DNA of 64,000 nucleotides from Hymenopus coronatus (lineage: Eukaryota; Arthropoda; Insecta; Mantodea; Hymenopodidae). The stretch lies in assembly GCA_030762935.1 (NCBI GenBank), contig CM060884.1:77143696-77207695 (forward strand), written 5' to 3'. The stretch's first letter is position 1. Each line of letters starts with the position of its first letter. The notes beneath the pieces were generated by a model. The model saw only the letters and a list, made by a program, of their open reading frames with translations. It searched no databases and was not told the DNA's origin. Both the position numbers and the translations under genes were made by a program. This document shows positions 12,030 to 23,365 of the stretch, piece by piece.

Positions 12030-12645
12030 TAAGAATCTTCCAAAGATGCGTACATAGATTTTTAAGAAAATCCCCCAATCCCAAACTGCCTTTTACATGA
12101 AATCATTTTCGAAAATTTTGGTTTTATCAAAAATGACTAACGATTTTGATTATATCGCATATTAAAGATATTTACGCGAAAAATAAAATGTATATCTTCA
12201 ATTTTCTGGGAATAACCTCTGAATACATGTTTATTCTGAATGAATTTTGCAAAATTTTGTATAACTGGTAAACCGTAAGAGATAGACAAAAAAACTTGCT
12301 TAACAGAAAGTGTAGAGTTCGTTAAAACACACAATTTATATTCACAGGTTTTTTTCTTGAAGTAGATCGTTGTTTAGATATTCCTTGTTTTTTGTTTCAG
12401 CTTTAAAAAACTTATAGTTTTCTCATACAGGAATTTGTCAACTCGTGTCCATACAAACAAAGGAACTTCAGTCACACAGCGGTCAACTTTTGACTATCAC
12501 TTTAATCTATGGTACTCCGTTAAAGAAGCAAGTAATAGCATTAATTCTTATAGTTTTTTCTCGATTAATGTGCAGTAACCAGAAGTAAAAACTTTTTAAC
12601 AATAATTTGTTGTAGAGAAAGTCATGTGAGTGGAACACGTGAGGT
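12030..12645 (-). mobile_element. H1 element, hairpin end missing
   Basis: It begins inside the element (AAGAATCTTCCAAAGATGCG) immediately after the mariner 1 N-terminus and ends with GTAGAGAAAGTCATGTGAGTG near 12640. About 200 bp of the hairpin side are absent. Confidence 0.75.
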
Positions 12646-12714
12646 TTTTTACTAATGTCTGATACCCCCCCCCCCCTCCCCGCCAGATTTCTCGTTGTGC
12701 ATAACGTTTTCGCT

Positions 12715-13065
12715 GGTACTGTACTCTTGTATCCGTTCATCTCTAGTAATGTATCAGAAGCAGGTAACAGTGTAGTTGTCGACAGGACTGTACTCTTGTA
12801 TCCGTTCATCTCTAATAATGTATCAGAAGCAGGTAACAATGTAGTTGGTGCTGTGACTGTACTCTTGTATCCGTTCATCTCTGGTAATGTATCAGAAGCA
12901 GGTAACAGTGTAGTTGGTGACGGGACTGTACTCTTGTATCCGTTCATCTCTGGTAATGTATCAGAAGCAGGTAACAGTGTAGTTGGTGACGGGACTGTAC
13001 TCTTGTACCCGTTCATCTCTAGTAATGTATAAGAAGCAGGTAACAGTATAGTTGGCGACGGGAAG
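12715..13065. repeat. 69-bp minisatellite, in frame on both strands
   Basis: Five 69-bp units contain TGTACTCTTGTATCCGTTCA and CAGAAGCAGGTAACAGTGTA. Because 69 is a multiple of three, both strands stay open. The minus strand repeats a 23-residue unit containing MNGYKSTVPSPTTLLPASD. A poly-C run (12665-12676) lies at its left. I do not recognise the peptide and there is no evidence that it is made. Confidence 0.85.
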
Positions 13066-13239
13066 ACAATTGACTAACTCTGCTCACGATAAGGTGGCCG
13101 GGGGGTGTTCTGTGCTGACCACATGTCAGCTACACTGCTGCCATCTGTCAGTGACGCGCAAGACCTAGCGGCAATGCGGCGACTTGAGATTAAACTAACT
13201 TGCAATAGAATAACAAGTAGATCCTTAACACCTGCAAAC

Positions 13240-13855
13240 AACATTCTGACAAAAGCTTATTCTTCTGTCTACTGCTAATCGAGATAAACATTAAGTGTCA
13301 TTATATGGTTTCTGTGTAAGTATAAGGGAAAATACCAGGCTAAAGTGCCAGCCAGTTCTTTTAAAATGTGGTTGCTGTGTGAATAAATTGAAATTTTGTA
13401 TTATATGATTGGCTAGGAGCAAAACAAAAGAGGTAAGTTACGAAAGATGACTTACAGCTTGAAATGTTTTAAGTAGTTTTACATTGAAACCAACAATAAT
13501 GAATATCTTGGAAACGTTTATCTCTACAAAAAAATGTATATCAAATTGCTGTTTTAACGAGATCTACACTTATTGTGCAATAATTTCTTATTTATCTCTT
13601 ACGGCCTGCAAGCTATGCAAAAGTCATCCAGAATGAAGAGATATTTCCCAGAAAATTCAATATACACATTTTATGTGTCATGTAAATATCTTTAATGTAC
13701 AGTATTGTAACAAAAATAACTGCAGTTTTTGAGAAAAACATTTTTCAAGTAAAAGGTAGTTTTTTTTTGGGGGGGGGGGAGGATTCTCTTGAAAATGTTC
13801 TTGTAGTATCTTCGAAAATAACAAACCTAAATATCAAGTTTAGAATTTATTTACT
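13240..13855 (+). mobile_element. H1 element, both ends missing
   Basis: It covers AAAGCTTATTCTTCTGTC to the block AACCTAAATATCAAGTTTAG. It joins a minus-oriented 5' fragment directly at its right side. Confidence 0.7.
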
Positions 13856-14012
13856 TTACATTCTTGTTGTGGAGCTAAGTTTCCCAGATATTCCTTATTA
13901 TAGTTTTCAATTTTAAAATACTTATACTATTCTTTTGTTTTACCCCTGACCGTGGAAAGAACACGCATGAGGATTGCTTTTAAAAGACTTGACTATCGCT
14001 TTAGCCTAGTAT
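13856..14012 (-). mobile_element. H1 fragment (5' third)
   Basis: The stretch TTCCCAGATATTCCTTATTA to TTAGCCTAGTATAT is the left-third H1 block in minus orientation, ending at a mariner-like terminus. Confidence 0.65.
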
Positions 14013-14267
14013 ATTTGGGTCGTTCAATAAGTGCTTAGAAAAATATAGAAAAACAAATTGTTTTGATTGATTTTTTTTCATTAAAGTTCTTAGGCTTTCA
14101 CGGCCGGTGTCAACACCAGCTATAGTAAAATATGGGGTTGTGGGCCGTGGTCTACTGGGCTCCTCCTTCTCACCCCCCCCACAAACCCGGATTATAACGA
14201 CAGTAATAACAATAATAATAATAAGAATAATAGTAATAATACCATGGGCTTTCAATAAGTAATAAGA

Positions 14268-14301
<34 letters not shown>

Positions 14302-14868
14302 AATGGACTTTCAATAAGTCCTTAGAAAAAGTCAGAAAAACAAATTATTTGGGTAAGATTTTTTAAAAATATTTTGCTTATTTTTTAATTCTTTTTAGGA
14401 TCGATACAGTCTTCCAAGCGTTTCTTTAACTGTTTTAAGTCTTCCAAAAAGTAAGATTTGGGAAGATCTTCAAAATAGATATCTGTTTGAGAGATGACGT
14501 CTTCATTTGATGTGAATCGTATTCCGTCGATCCACTTTTTGAAATGGGGACCAAATGTGGTGAATACGGTGGATGCTGTAGTAATTCGAACCTTAATTAT
14601 ACAAGTGTCGCCGTGTAAACTGCGCAGGTGTGCACTCTTGCATTGTCTTGATGGAAGAAAATCTTTTTCTTTGCCAGATGAGGACATTTTTTCTTCATTT
14701 CTCCGTTCAACCGGGCAATAATGATGCATAATATTCTCCATTTTGCGTTCTTATTTTCTGCCAGTAATCAATGTAGATGATTAAGCGTGGATCCCAATAA
14801 ACCGAGGCTATCAGCTTGTCTGCAGATTTCAGCACCTTTGCCTTCTGCGGAATCGGTTCACCGCTTGA
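14013..14868 (-). pseudogene. mariner-family transposase pseudogene 2 (C-terminal half)
   Basis: Minus-strand remnants run from about 14868 to 14385. GEPIPQKAKVLKSADKL and ASVYWDPRLIIYIDYW are the block between the first and second catalytic residues. FFHQDNARVHT (near 14630-14660) carries the second catalytic Asp. The last block is FKKWIDGIRFTSNEDVISQT followed by YFEDLPKSYFLEDLKQL and KKN then stop. These pieces lie in more than one frame. A terminus-like GGGTCGTTCAATAAGTGC is at 14016-14035, separated from the body by TAA microsatellites. It is closely related to pseudogene 1. The N-terminal half is absent. Confidence 0.8.
14190..14305. repeat. TAA/AAT microsatellites in mariner 2 end
   Basis: Two AAT-rich runs flank a second copy of the terminus-like CTTTCAATAAG. 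The same combination of AAT microsatellite and terminus occurs beside mariner 1 at 10.0-10.1 kb, so the microsatellite travels with this mariner lineage. Confidence 0.6.
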
Positions 14869-15068
14869 AGTCTTGCGAATTGGCCTTCATGTCTGTTTGG
14901 AAAGGTTTCCTCCCTGCTACTGTAATTAAAGCTGCACCCATTTCGGGAGTGGACACCAGGACGACGGCGTTGAATCCCTTCCCTGGATAATCTGAACCAC
15001 CTCTGTGCTGTAGCGGCAGTTTCACGAGTTGAGAAATCTCCTAGTTTGAGCAGTGCAAGGAGTGCCAT
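14869..15068 (-). CDS. Unrecognised 79-codon frame next to mariner 2
   Basis: A minus-strand open frame (14829-15068) starts MALLALLKLGDFSTRETAAT and has an Arg-rich stretch (RREGI-QRRRPG type) that loosely resembles a small DNA-binding domain. It overlaps the mariner remnant at its end. I cannot name it; it may be a fragment of another transposase. Confidence 0.2.
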
Positions 15069-15486
15069 GTGTGCTATTGACGGTATGACTCATTGCGGTA
15101 TGACGGTATGACTGTTTGCGCACCACATGCTTTCGTGTATAGCATATTGATGCCAGTAGAATAAAGACGCATCATAATAACTAGCATATTTATAACTGTA
15201 CTGAATGTCGTGTAAGAAATAAATAGCCGCTATACATTGATTCAAGAGGAAGGAAAAAAATGTTTACTGCGACCCTCACCAAAGAGGTAACCTGCATTTT
15301 GTCACAGCGCTACAGGTGGCAAGGTGCAGGGTTGGTAATACAAAATGTGTCATGTTGTTGAAGAAGCTTAAGTTATGTATCTGATTATGATCATGTCGGT
15401 TAGTAACATTAATATTCGGGACTTGTGACAACTTGTTTCACAGATGGTGTATGTAGGACTTTAAATAATTTGGCGTTCCACACTGT
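15069..15486. other. Unassigned stretch
   Basis: Short TGACGGTATGA direct repeats occur near 15080-15112. Nothing else is recognisable. Confidence 0.4.
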
Positions 15487-16310
15487 TTTACTTTCTCTAC
15501 ACATAGTGTATAGAGAAGGTATTGTATTGTACCCAAAAAGTCAATCCTGAGATTTCACGGGAAATATACGTTTCAGGACCCCTGAATACAAAAAAAAAAA
15601 AAAAACATTTTTAGAAAAATGTCCATCTGTGTGTGTGTGTGTGTGTGTGTATGCGTGAGTGTGTCTGTGTGTGTGTCTGTGTGTATGCGTGATTGTGTCT
15701 GTGGACAGCATAGTTCAAAAACGAAAAGGCCGTTAAATACCAAGCTTGGTGTTTAAGTTTGGTATCATCCAATGATGCGACACGAAGATTTTCAAGAGAA
15801 TCCTCCAACAACTCTCCTTAACATGAAAAAGTTTTCGAAAATTTAGATTTTCTCAAAAATGTCTGTAACGATTTTTGATTAAAATTTCGTATATTAAAAA
15901 AAAACGAAAAATAAAATATATATCTTGAATTTTCCGGGAATAGTCTTTGAAGATTACTTTATTGTGGATGAATTTTACGGAATTTTATGTAACTGGTAAA
16001 CCGTAAGAGATGGACAAAAACTTACAGTTCAAAAAATGTAGATCAGAATAAATCACAGAATTTACGTCATATACATTTTTTTCTTAGGGTTGATCGTTTT
16101 TGAGATATATCTTGTTATTGGTTTCAGCTTTGAAAAACTTAAACTTTTCTCATAGGGGAATTTGTCAACTCCTGTCCATACAAACAAAGGATGTTCAGTG
16201 ACAAAGCAACCAGCTTTTGACTACCACTTTAACCTATAGCATTCCCTTATTTCGCTTCTACTTACAAGGAAGCAAGTAATAAGACTATTTCTACTAATTT
16301 ACTTTTTGTC
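15487..16310 (-). mobile_element. H1 element, 5' tip missing
   Basis: It starts TTTTACTTTCTCTACACATA with the full hairpin (to AGAGAAGG). The microsatellite is an expanded GT run with TGCGTGAGTGTGTCTG interruptions at 15624-15710. It stops near ATTTACTTTTTGTCC. Confidence 0.8.
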
Positions 16311-16816
16311 CAAGGCTGTACATACGTGCTACAGAAAATAAAAACCTTGATTCTGAACAGTCTCAGTAAGAATGGTATCAGTGCTTTCACAAATGCAAAC
16401 GTGTGTTGATGTTACAACACAACTATTTCAAAATCTTTAAAACATTGTCTTGTTCATTTTCTAAACTTTTGCAGTCTCTTTCGAACATACGTGATAGAGA
16501 AATTAAATGTTTTGTTTTTTGCTATAAAAGTTACTTTTTGTTATAGTTAAGGAAACTCTAGTAGTTTGAGGCATAAAAGCGTTTAATAATACACTACGTT
16601 CTCAAGAATGACGCAAGGGAAAATCTAATTTTAACTTTGCACTGCAAATCTTCTTAAAATAATTTGATTACATTCAACTCTACGACAAACAGTTGAAGTT
16701 TGTAACATGAAGACAGACACTTCTGCTCGGAATAGGGAAACTTCGCTATATGCTTTGAGGCGTTACATTCTCACATGATTTTCTCTGTGCAATATCGTTT
16801 ATACTAACTACGTGTA
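16311..16816. other. Unassigned stretch
   Basis: No ORF, RNA gene or repeat recognised between two H1 copies. Confidence 0.4.
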
Positions 16817-16876
16817 GCGATCAATAAGACCCTGCAAAAATATAGAAGCACAAACTTTATGTAAACTTTTTATGTT
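16817..16876. mobile_element. Possible mariner terminus remnant
   Basis: GATCAATAAGACCCTGCAAA followed by AATATAGAAGCACAAACTTT resembles the mariner terminus at 14016-14060 base for base in most positions. H1 begins directly after it, again in a T-rich stretch. Confidence 0.35.
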
Positions 16877-17010
16877 TACTTTATCTGCACGTATTATGTG
16901 CATTGTGTATAGGGAAGGTATTGCACTTCGCGAAAAAATTCATAGAGATTTCACCGGAAATCTGATGCTTCCCTGTGTCCAAAAGAAATCATTTTTAGGA
17001 AAAGCTCCTC

Positions 17011-17075
<65 letters not shown>

Positions 17076-17770
17076 TCACTGAACACGATAACTCACAAAC
17101 GAACATTCGGTAATATATCAAACTTGGTATTTAAGTTTAGTATCTTGCAGGGATGAGACACGAAGATTTTTGAAAAATCCCCCCACCCAAACTACCCTTT
17201 ACATGGACAAAATTTCGAAAATTTTGATTTTATAAATAATTGCTGTAACGAGTTTGATTAACATATCAAATATTAAAGATATTTACCTGAGAAATAAAAT
17301 GTATATCTTGAATTTTTTGGGAATGGCCTATAAAGACTACTTTATTCTGGGTGAATTTTACGGAATTTTGTATAACTGCTAAACCGTAAAAAATGGATAA
17401 AAACTTACCATACAACAAATTTAGAGCACGTTAAAACACACAATTTATGTTGCCTAAATTTTTTCGATGAATTGGCCGTTTTTAAGATATTCCTTTTTAT
17501 TAATTTCAGTTTTGAAAAACATATTTTTCTCATACGGGAATTTGTGAACTACTTATTGTCCATACAAACAAAGGAACTTCAGTCACATAGCAACCAGCTT
17601 TTGACTATCACTTTAACCTATGGTACTGCCTTATTTCCCTTCCACTTACAAGGAAGCAAGTACTAGGACTATTTCTGCCAATTTTTTGTCGATTAGCACG
17701 AAATAAATAAAAGGATAAGGGTTTTTGATGCAGAGATGTAGAGAAAGTCATGTGAATGAAACACATCAGG
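16877..17770 (-). mobile_element. H1 element, full length
   Basis: It runs from ACTTTATCTGCACG to GTCATGTGAATGAAACACATC. The microsatellite is a GT/GC run at 17011-17077. It faces the plus copy at 18.1 kb with 340 bp between them. Confidence 0.85.
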
Positions 17771-18113
17771 TTGTGTTTACTATAACTCCAGTTTTAAACT
17801 TGAACTGAAGGGAAAACGCCAAATATAGTAGGTAGTGCAGGTAACTAAGGGTTAAGATACGTGTTTACCGGTGACTGTCGGATCTCTCGCGCAGTGAAGA
17901 GAACCACAAACAGGGTTTCCTTATAAATAACAACCCTATTGAACACAAATATGAAAAGGATACTGTAAATATTTAGAAGAGTGCATTAACTAATGTACGT
18001 GTGGTTTAAAGGCAACTAGAACATGGTTAGGCACATAAAGGGTTTCTAACTTTTATTGAACGTATCGCCTGTAAAAGATAGGCAGTACGTGCTGTTTTAG
18101 AACAATAAATGAA
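17771..18113. other. Unassigned spacer between inverted H1 copies
   Basis: Unique-looking sequence of about 340 bp with no ORF. It shares no similarity that I can see with the spacers of the other inverted H1 pairs. Confidence 0.4.
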
Positions 18114-18921
18114 ACATCTGATATGCTCCATTCACATGACTTTCTCTACATCTCTGTAACAAATTATTGTTAACATGCTTAGGCTTCTGTTTAATTCATG
18201 CTAATCGAGAAAATATTAGCAGAACTAGTCTTATTGCTCGTTTCCTTGTAAGTAGAAGCGAAATAAGGAAGTAGCATAGGTTAAAGTGATAGTCAAAAGC
18301 TGGTTGCTATGTGACTGAAGTTCCTTTGTTTGTATGGACACGATTTGACAAATTCCTAAATGAGAAAAGTATAGGTTTTTTAAAGGTGAAACAAAAATCA
18401 AGGAATATCTGAAAAAAGATCAACTCAGCGAAAAAAAATTATGTGTTCTAGCGTGCTCTACATTTTTTGTGCGTTAAGTTTTTATCCATCTCTTACGGTT
18501 TAGCAATTATACAAACTTCCATAAAATGCATCCAGAATAAAGTGGTCTTCAGAGGCTATTCCAAGAAAATTCAAGATATGCATTTTAGTTATCACGTAGA
18601 GATCTTAAAAATAAGAGATTTAAATCAAAATCGTTAGAGCCCTTGTTAAAAAAAAACAACAAAATTTTCTAAAGAGTAGTTTGGATGGCGGGATTTTCTT
18701 GAAAATCTTCTTGTCGTATCTTTGGAAGATACTGAACCTAAATATTAAGTTTGATATTTAACAGTCACACACAAACTCACACGGACCTTTTTGTAAAAAT
18801 GTTTTCTTTAGATACAGGGGACGTTAGAACGTCTATTTTCGGTAAAATCTTGATGTCAAATTTTTGGGTGGAATACCATACCTTCTCTATACACTATGTA
18901 CAAGGTACGTGTAGAGAAAGT
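18114..18921 (+). mobile_element. H1 element, full length
   Basis: It starts ATCTGATATGCTCC and ends ACGTGTAGAGAAAGT. The inverted partner is 16877-17770. Confidence 0.85.
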
Positions 18922-19319
18922 AGAACTCCCTTGTGAATACTTGAAAAGTTTGACTTCTTATCTTCAGTGTAAGAGTTTCGGATATCGTTGTAGTTAATGG
19001 TTTGTTAATTTTATTGGCGGGGGGTGGGGGGTGTAGCCACATTACAAAACTGCTCGTTAAACGCAACTGGCACTTTGTCACGCGTTTACAGTACACAGCA
19101 GCTCTATATTTTATATTCGCCCCCCCTTCAGTAATAATGACATGCGCAGTTAGATAAATCCTGCCACAATGTTATCACTGCGATGTGAAAGATATGCGAG
19201 GCACTGATTTAGTAAACAGCGCATGCGCATTCTGTTACCGTAACTACACGAGATAACGCTAATTTGTTTACAGAAAACTATCTAGCTTTTTAAACTCCAT
19301 TCATTAAGAATTAGTTTTT
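18922..19319. other. Unassigned stretch
   Basis: It includes a G-rich tract (19018-19033) and a C-run. A 69-codon minus frame is not recognisable. Confidence 0.4.
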
Positions 19320-19995
19320 ACTTTCTCTACACGTACTATGCACATTGTGTATAGAGAAGGTATTACATTCCACCCAAATATTCGATATCGAGTTTTCACC
19401 GGCAATACATGTTTTCGGTCCCCCTGAATCTCCCCCCCCCCAAAAGCATTTTCAGAAAAAGGTCCGTGTGTGTATGTGTGTCTGTGGACAGCATAGCTGA
19501 AAAACGAAAACACCATTGAATACCAAACTTGGTATTTAAGTTTGGTATCTTCCAAGGATGCGATACGAATATTTTCAATAAAAATCCCTCCACCCCCAAC
19601 TACCCTTTACATGGAGCTTTTTTCGAAAATTTTGCTTTTCTTAAAAATGGCTCAAATGATTTTGATTAAAATATCGTATATTAATGATATTTACATGACA
19701 AATAAAATGTATAGTTTGAATTTTCTAGGAACAACCTCTTAAGACTACTATATTCTGGATCAATTTTACGGACTTTTGCATAACTGCTAAACCGTAAGAG
19801 ATGGACAAAAACTTACCACACAAAAAATGTAGAGCACATTAAAACTCACCATTTATGTTATATACATTTTTTTCGTGGAATTGATTGTTTTTTACATATT
19901 CCTTTTGTTTGATTTCAGCTTTGAAAAAACTTACACTTTTGTTATACGGAATTTGTCAACTGCTGTCAATACAAAGGGACTTCAGTCACATATCA
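19320..19995 (-). mobile_element. H1 element, hairpin side
   Basis: It starts ACTTTCTCTACACGTACTAT with a C-run at 19431-19440 and continues to ACTTCAGTCACATATCAAG, where it joins a plus-oriented copy without spacer. Confidence 0.8.
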
Positions 19996-20380
19996 AGATA
20001 TACAGTTTATTTGGGGTGCAAATAGCTTCAATATACGTGATTTTAATCAAAATCGTTACAGCCATTTTTAAGAAAACCAAAATTTTCGAAAAATTTTCCA
20101 TGTAAAGGGTAGTTTGTGGTGGGGAATTTTCTTGAAAATCTTCGTGTGGTATCCTTGGAAGATACTATACCTAAATACCAAATTTGGTATTTAACGGTCT
20201 TTTTGTTTTTGAGCTATGTTGTCCACAGACACATACACACAGGATCCTTTCTCTAAAAATGCTTTATTTGGATTCAAGGGATCCAAAACATGTATTTCCG
20301 GCGAAATCTCGGTATCAAATTTTTGGATGGAATACAATACTTGCTCTATTCACTATGTACATAGTACGAATAGAGAAAGT
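19996..20380 (+). mobile_element. H1 element, hairpin half
   Basis: It begins in the central block (GATATACAGTTTATTTGG) and ends TACGAATAGAGAAAGT. Together with 19320-19995 it forms a fold-back unit with hairpin ends at both outer edges. Confidence 0.8.
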
Positions 20381-20635
20381 GAAAGTATTTGAAAACCAAG
20401 ATTTGCGCACCACATTTCCTTATTTGCTTTTGCCCACAAGGAAAGTTGTAATACGAATGCTTGTGTTTATCTCGATTTGCACGAAGTATCGGCACATGCT
20501 CTACTTACCAAAGGCAGAGAGGGGAGTTTGCAGGAGGACAGTATCTCTTCGCTCAGAGCAACTTCCTTGTCTCCGAGGCGTAATAAAATAGAAGAGCCTG
20601 TTTCCAAGAGCTTATTCTCTTCTCTTGCTGGCATC

Positions 20636-20904
20636 TTCGCATTCACATGACTTTCTCTGCATCACTGTAACACATTTTTGTTCTTTTATCTGCTTCGTGC
20701 TGCTTCAGATAAACAATAGAAGAAATAGTCTTATTTCTTGCTTTATTATAAGTAGAAGCGAAATAAGGGAGTACCATAGGTTAAAGTGATGGTCAAATGT
20801 TGGTGTTCCTGTATGAGAAAAGTACAATTTTTCTAAAGCTAAAACCAAAAACAAGGAATATTTCAAAAAGGATAACACCACGAAAAAATGTTGATCTCAT
20901 TACA
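20636..20904 (+). mobile_element. H1 fragment, left part
   Basis: GCATTCACATGACTTTCTCT to the AACACCACGAAAAAATG block. It is fused directly to an inverted left part. Confidence 0.7.
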
Positions 20905-21172
20905 CACAATTTAGGTCATATACGATTTGCTTTGGAAAGTTAAACATTTTCGAGATATTATTGGTTCAATCACTTAAAGTTTCCTCAAGACATCTTTCTT
21001 CTCGTTTGTTTATTCCAGGCAAGCAAAGACAGCTCAGTTATTTTACACAGCGACCGGATTTTACAGGACTAGCCTGTGTATTTTCTTGTTTCCCTTATAT
21101 TTACAACGAAGCTAATAATAAGACTAATTCCGCTTATGTTTGTCTCGATTAGCATGATATACATAGAAGAAT
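20905..21172 (-). mobile_element. H1 fragment, inverted left part
   Basis: GATCTCATTACACACAATTT to CTCGATTAGCATGATATAC in minus orientation. It is followed by another minus copy whose hairpin end starts at 21182. Confidence 0.65.
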
Positions 21173-21180
21173 GAGCTTTT

Positions 21181-21904
21181 TACTTTCTCTACACATACTA
21201 TGTGCATATGCATACTGTATAGAGAAGGTATTGCACTCCACCCAGAAAGTCGATACCGAGATTTCACCAGAAATATATGTTTTTGGATCCCCTGTGTGTG
21301 TGTCAGTCTGTTTGTGAACACAACTCAAAAACGAAAAGTCAGTAAAATACCTGACTTGGTATTTAAGTTCAGAACCTTGCAAGGATGTGACACGAAGATT
21401 TTGACAAAAATCCCTCCACACCAAACTACCCTTTACATGGAACTTTTACGAAAACGATTTTTTCAAAAATGGCTCTAACAATCTGGATGAATTTTACGAA
21501 TTTTGCATAAATGTTAAACCGTAAAAAATGGACAAAAACCTACCATACAAAAAATGCAGAACACGTTAAAACACACAATTTATATTACATACGTTTTTTT
21601 CGTTGGGTTGATCGTTTTTTAGATATTCCATGTTTTTAGTCTCTGCTTTGATAAAACAATACTTTGCTCATACAGGAATTTGTCAACTCCATACAAACAA
21701 AAGAACTTCAGTCACATAGCAACCAGCTTTTGACTATCACTTTAACCTATGCTACTCCCTTATTTCCCTTCTACTTACAAGGAAGAAAGTAATAAGACTA
21801 TTCCTGCTATTTTTTTCTCGATTAGCATGAAGTAAATAGAAGCATAAGCTTTTTAACAATAATTTGTTGCAGAGAGAAAGTCATGTGAATGGAACACATC
21901 AGAT
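21181..21904 (-). mobile_element. H1 element with internal deletion
   Basis: Both ends are present (ACTTTCTCTACACATACTAT and GTCATGTGAATGGAACACATC). About 120 bp of the central block are missing at GGCTCTAACAATCTGG (21470-21485). Confidence 0.8.
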
Positions 21905-21905
21905 C

Positions 21906-22009
21906 TTTTTATACATGGGACCCGGAAACGTGAAATCTCGTTATCGAATTTCTGGGTGGAATGCAATACCTTGTCTGTATACTATGTACATAGTATGTGT
22001 AGAGAAAGT
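21906..22009 (+). mobile_element. H1 hairpin-end fragment
   Basis: TTTTTATACATGGGACCCGG to ATGTGTAGAGAAAGT. It is followed after AAAA by the left end of another plus copy, giving a head-to-tail junction. Confidence 0.8.
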
Positions 22010-22013
22010 AAAA

Positions 22014-22212
22014 AATCTAATATGTTCCATTCACATGACTTTTTCTTCAGCTGTGTAACAAATTATTGTAAATAAGCTTGTTCCTCTATATACTTCATGC
22101 CAATCGAAATAAAAATTAGCAGTAATAGTCTTATTACTTGCTTCCTTGTAAGTGGGAGGGAAAACATTGGGCTAAACCGACAGTCAAATATTTTAAAGGG
22201 TTTTTGTTATGG
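22014..22212 (+). mobile_element. H1 fragment, left part
   Basis: AATCTAATATGTTCCATTC to AAAGGGTTTTTGTTATGGG, then a switch to minus orientation. Confidence 0.75.
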
Positions 22213-22465
22213 GATTCAATACTTATACTTTTCTCATACAGGAATTTGTCAACTCGTGTCCATACAAACAAAGGAACATCAGTCACATAGCAACCAGCTT
22301 TTGACTATCACTTTAACCTATTGTACTCCCTTATTTCGCTTCTACTTACAAGGAAGCAAGTAATAAGACATTTTCTGCTATTTTTTTCGATTATCATTTA
22401 GTAAATAGAAGAGTAACGTTTTTAACAATAATTTATTGTAGAGAAAGTCACTTGAATGGGACACA
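22213..22465 (-). mobile_element. H1 fragment, inverted left part
   Basis: ATACTTATACTTTTCTCATA to GTCACTTGAATGGGACACAT. With 22014-22212 it makes a unit of about 450 bp with left ends at both edges. Confidence 0.75.
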
Positions 22466-22578
22466 TAGATTCTTTTTGACACAGGGGACCCTAAAACTGT
22501 ATTTCCCGGTAAATCTCGGTATGTAATTTTTGGGTGCTTTACCATACCTTCTCTGTACATAGTACTTGTAGAGAAAGT
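22466..22578 (+). mobile_element. H1 hairpin-end fragment
   Basis: TTCTTTTTGACACAGGGGAC to CTTGTAGAGAAAGT. It repeats the arrangement at 21906-22009. Confidence 0.75.
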
Positions 22579-23029
22579 AAAAAGAGATATAACAGACTAA
22601 GACATAGAGACAGTGGTGCCAACTGCAGTTTTGAATGCTCGAGTAAAAGCCCATTGAGTGAAGCTGCACACACTTCCTTAATTTTGGGAAAGTTTTAAGG
22701 CAGCAGTTGGTGTCGCGTGTACTTCTCTTGCTTATTCGAAAAGTTGTTGGAAAGAAAGGACATTTGGCCGCATTGCTTTATGCGCTACCAACTTTCAAAA
22801 TGTTCTTAAAGTGGTCCACAATGGTTGGTACTTTTTAAATGGAAGTCTTCTTCCCAAGTTCTGCGGATTACTTCTTCATTGTCACGCTGGGTATTGAAAA
22901 ACTTGGAGAAGTGATACCTAGTTTGGGATTTTCAAAATGCCAAGATAAGTTGTCTGCTCTCACAGGCCAAATGTGCTCGTTCTAACAGCTTTATCACTTA
23001 CCTCTAGTAACAGTGAGATGGTCACCAAG
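22579..23029. other. Unassigned stretch
   Basis: No ORF over 70 codons and no repeat recognised. Confidence 0.4.
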
Positions 23030-23365
23030 CGGATTCTGGGATGCTTTACATACTACCACGATTTCAGGAGGCCCGGGTTCGATCCTAGCTGACAGTACAC
23101 TCACGGATCCTGAGGTGGTTTACATACTACCACGATTTCAGGAGGCCCGGGTTCGATCCTAGCTGACAGTACACTCACGGATCCTGAAGTGATTTACATA
23201 CTAACACGACTTCAGGTTGCCGGGTTCGATCCTCGCCGACTGTAAACTCAGACAAAACGGATCCTAGGGTGGTTTATATACTACCATGATATCAGGAAGT
23301 CCGGGTTCGATCCTGGCTGACTGTACACTCAAACGAAGCGGATCCTCGGGTGGATTACATACTAC
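23030..23365 (+). repeat. B-box-containing tandem repeat
   Basis: Four to five units of about 74-78 bp contain TTACATACTACCACGATTTC and GGTTCGATCCTAGCTGAC. GGTTCGATCC equals the tRNA B-box consensus, so each unit carries a possible internal RNA polymerase III box. No A box or cloverleaf can be made, so this is a tandem derivative of a tRNA-related SINE. Confidence 0.55.

Noticed and set aside
15626..15810. His/Thr-rich short proteins near GT/CA tracts
   Set aside because: Frame is created by the microsatellite inside H1.
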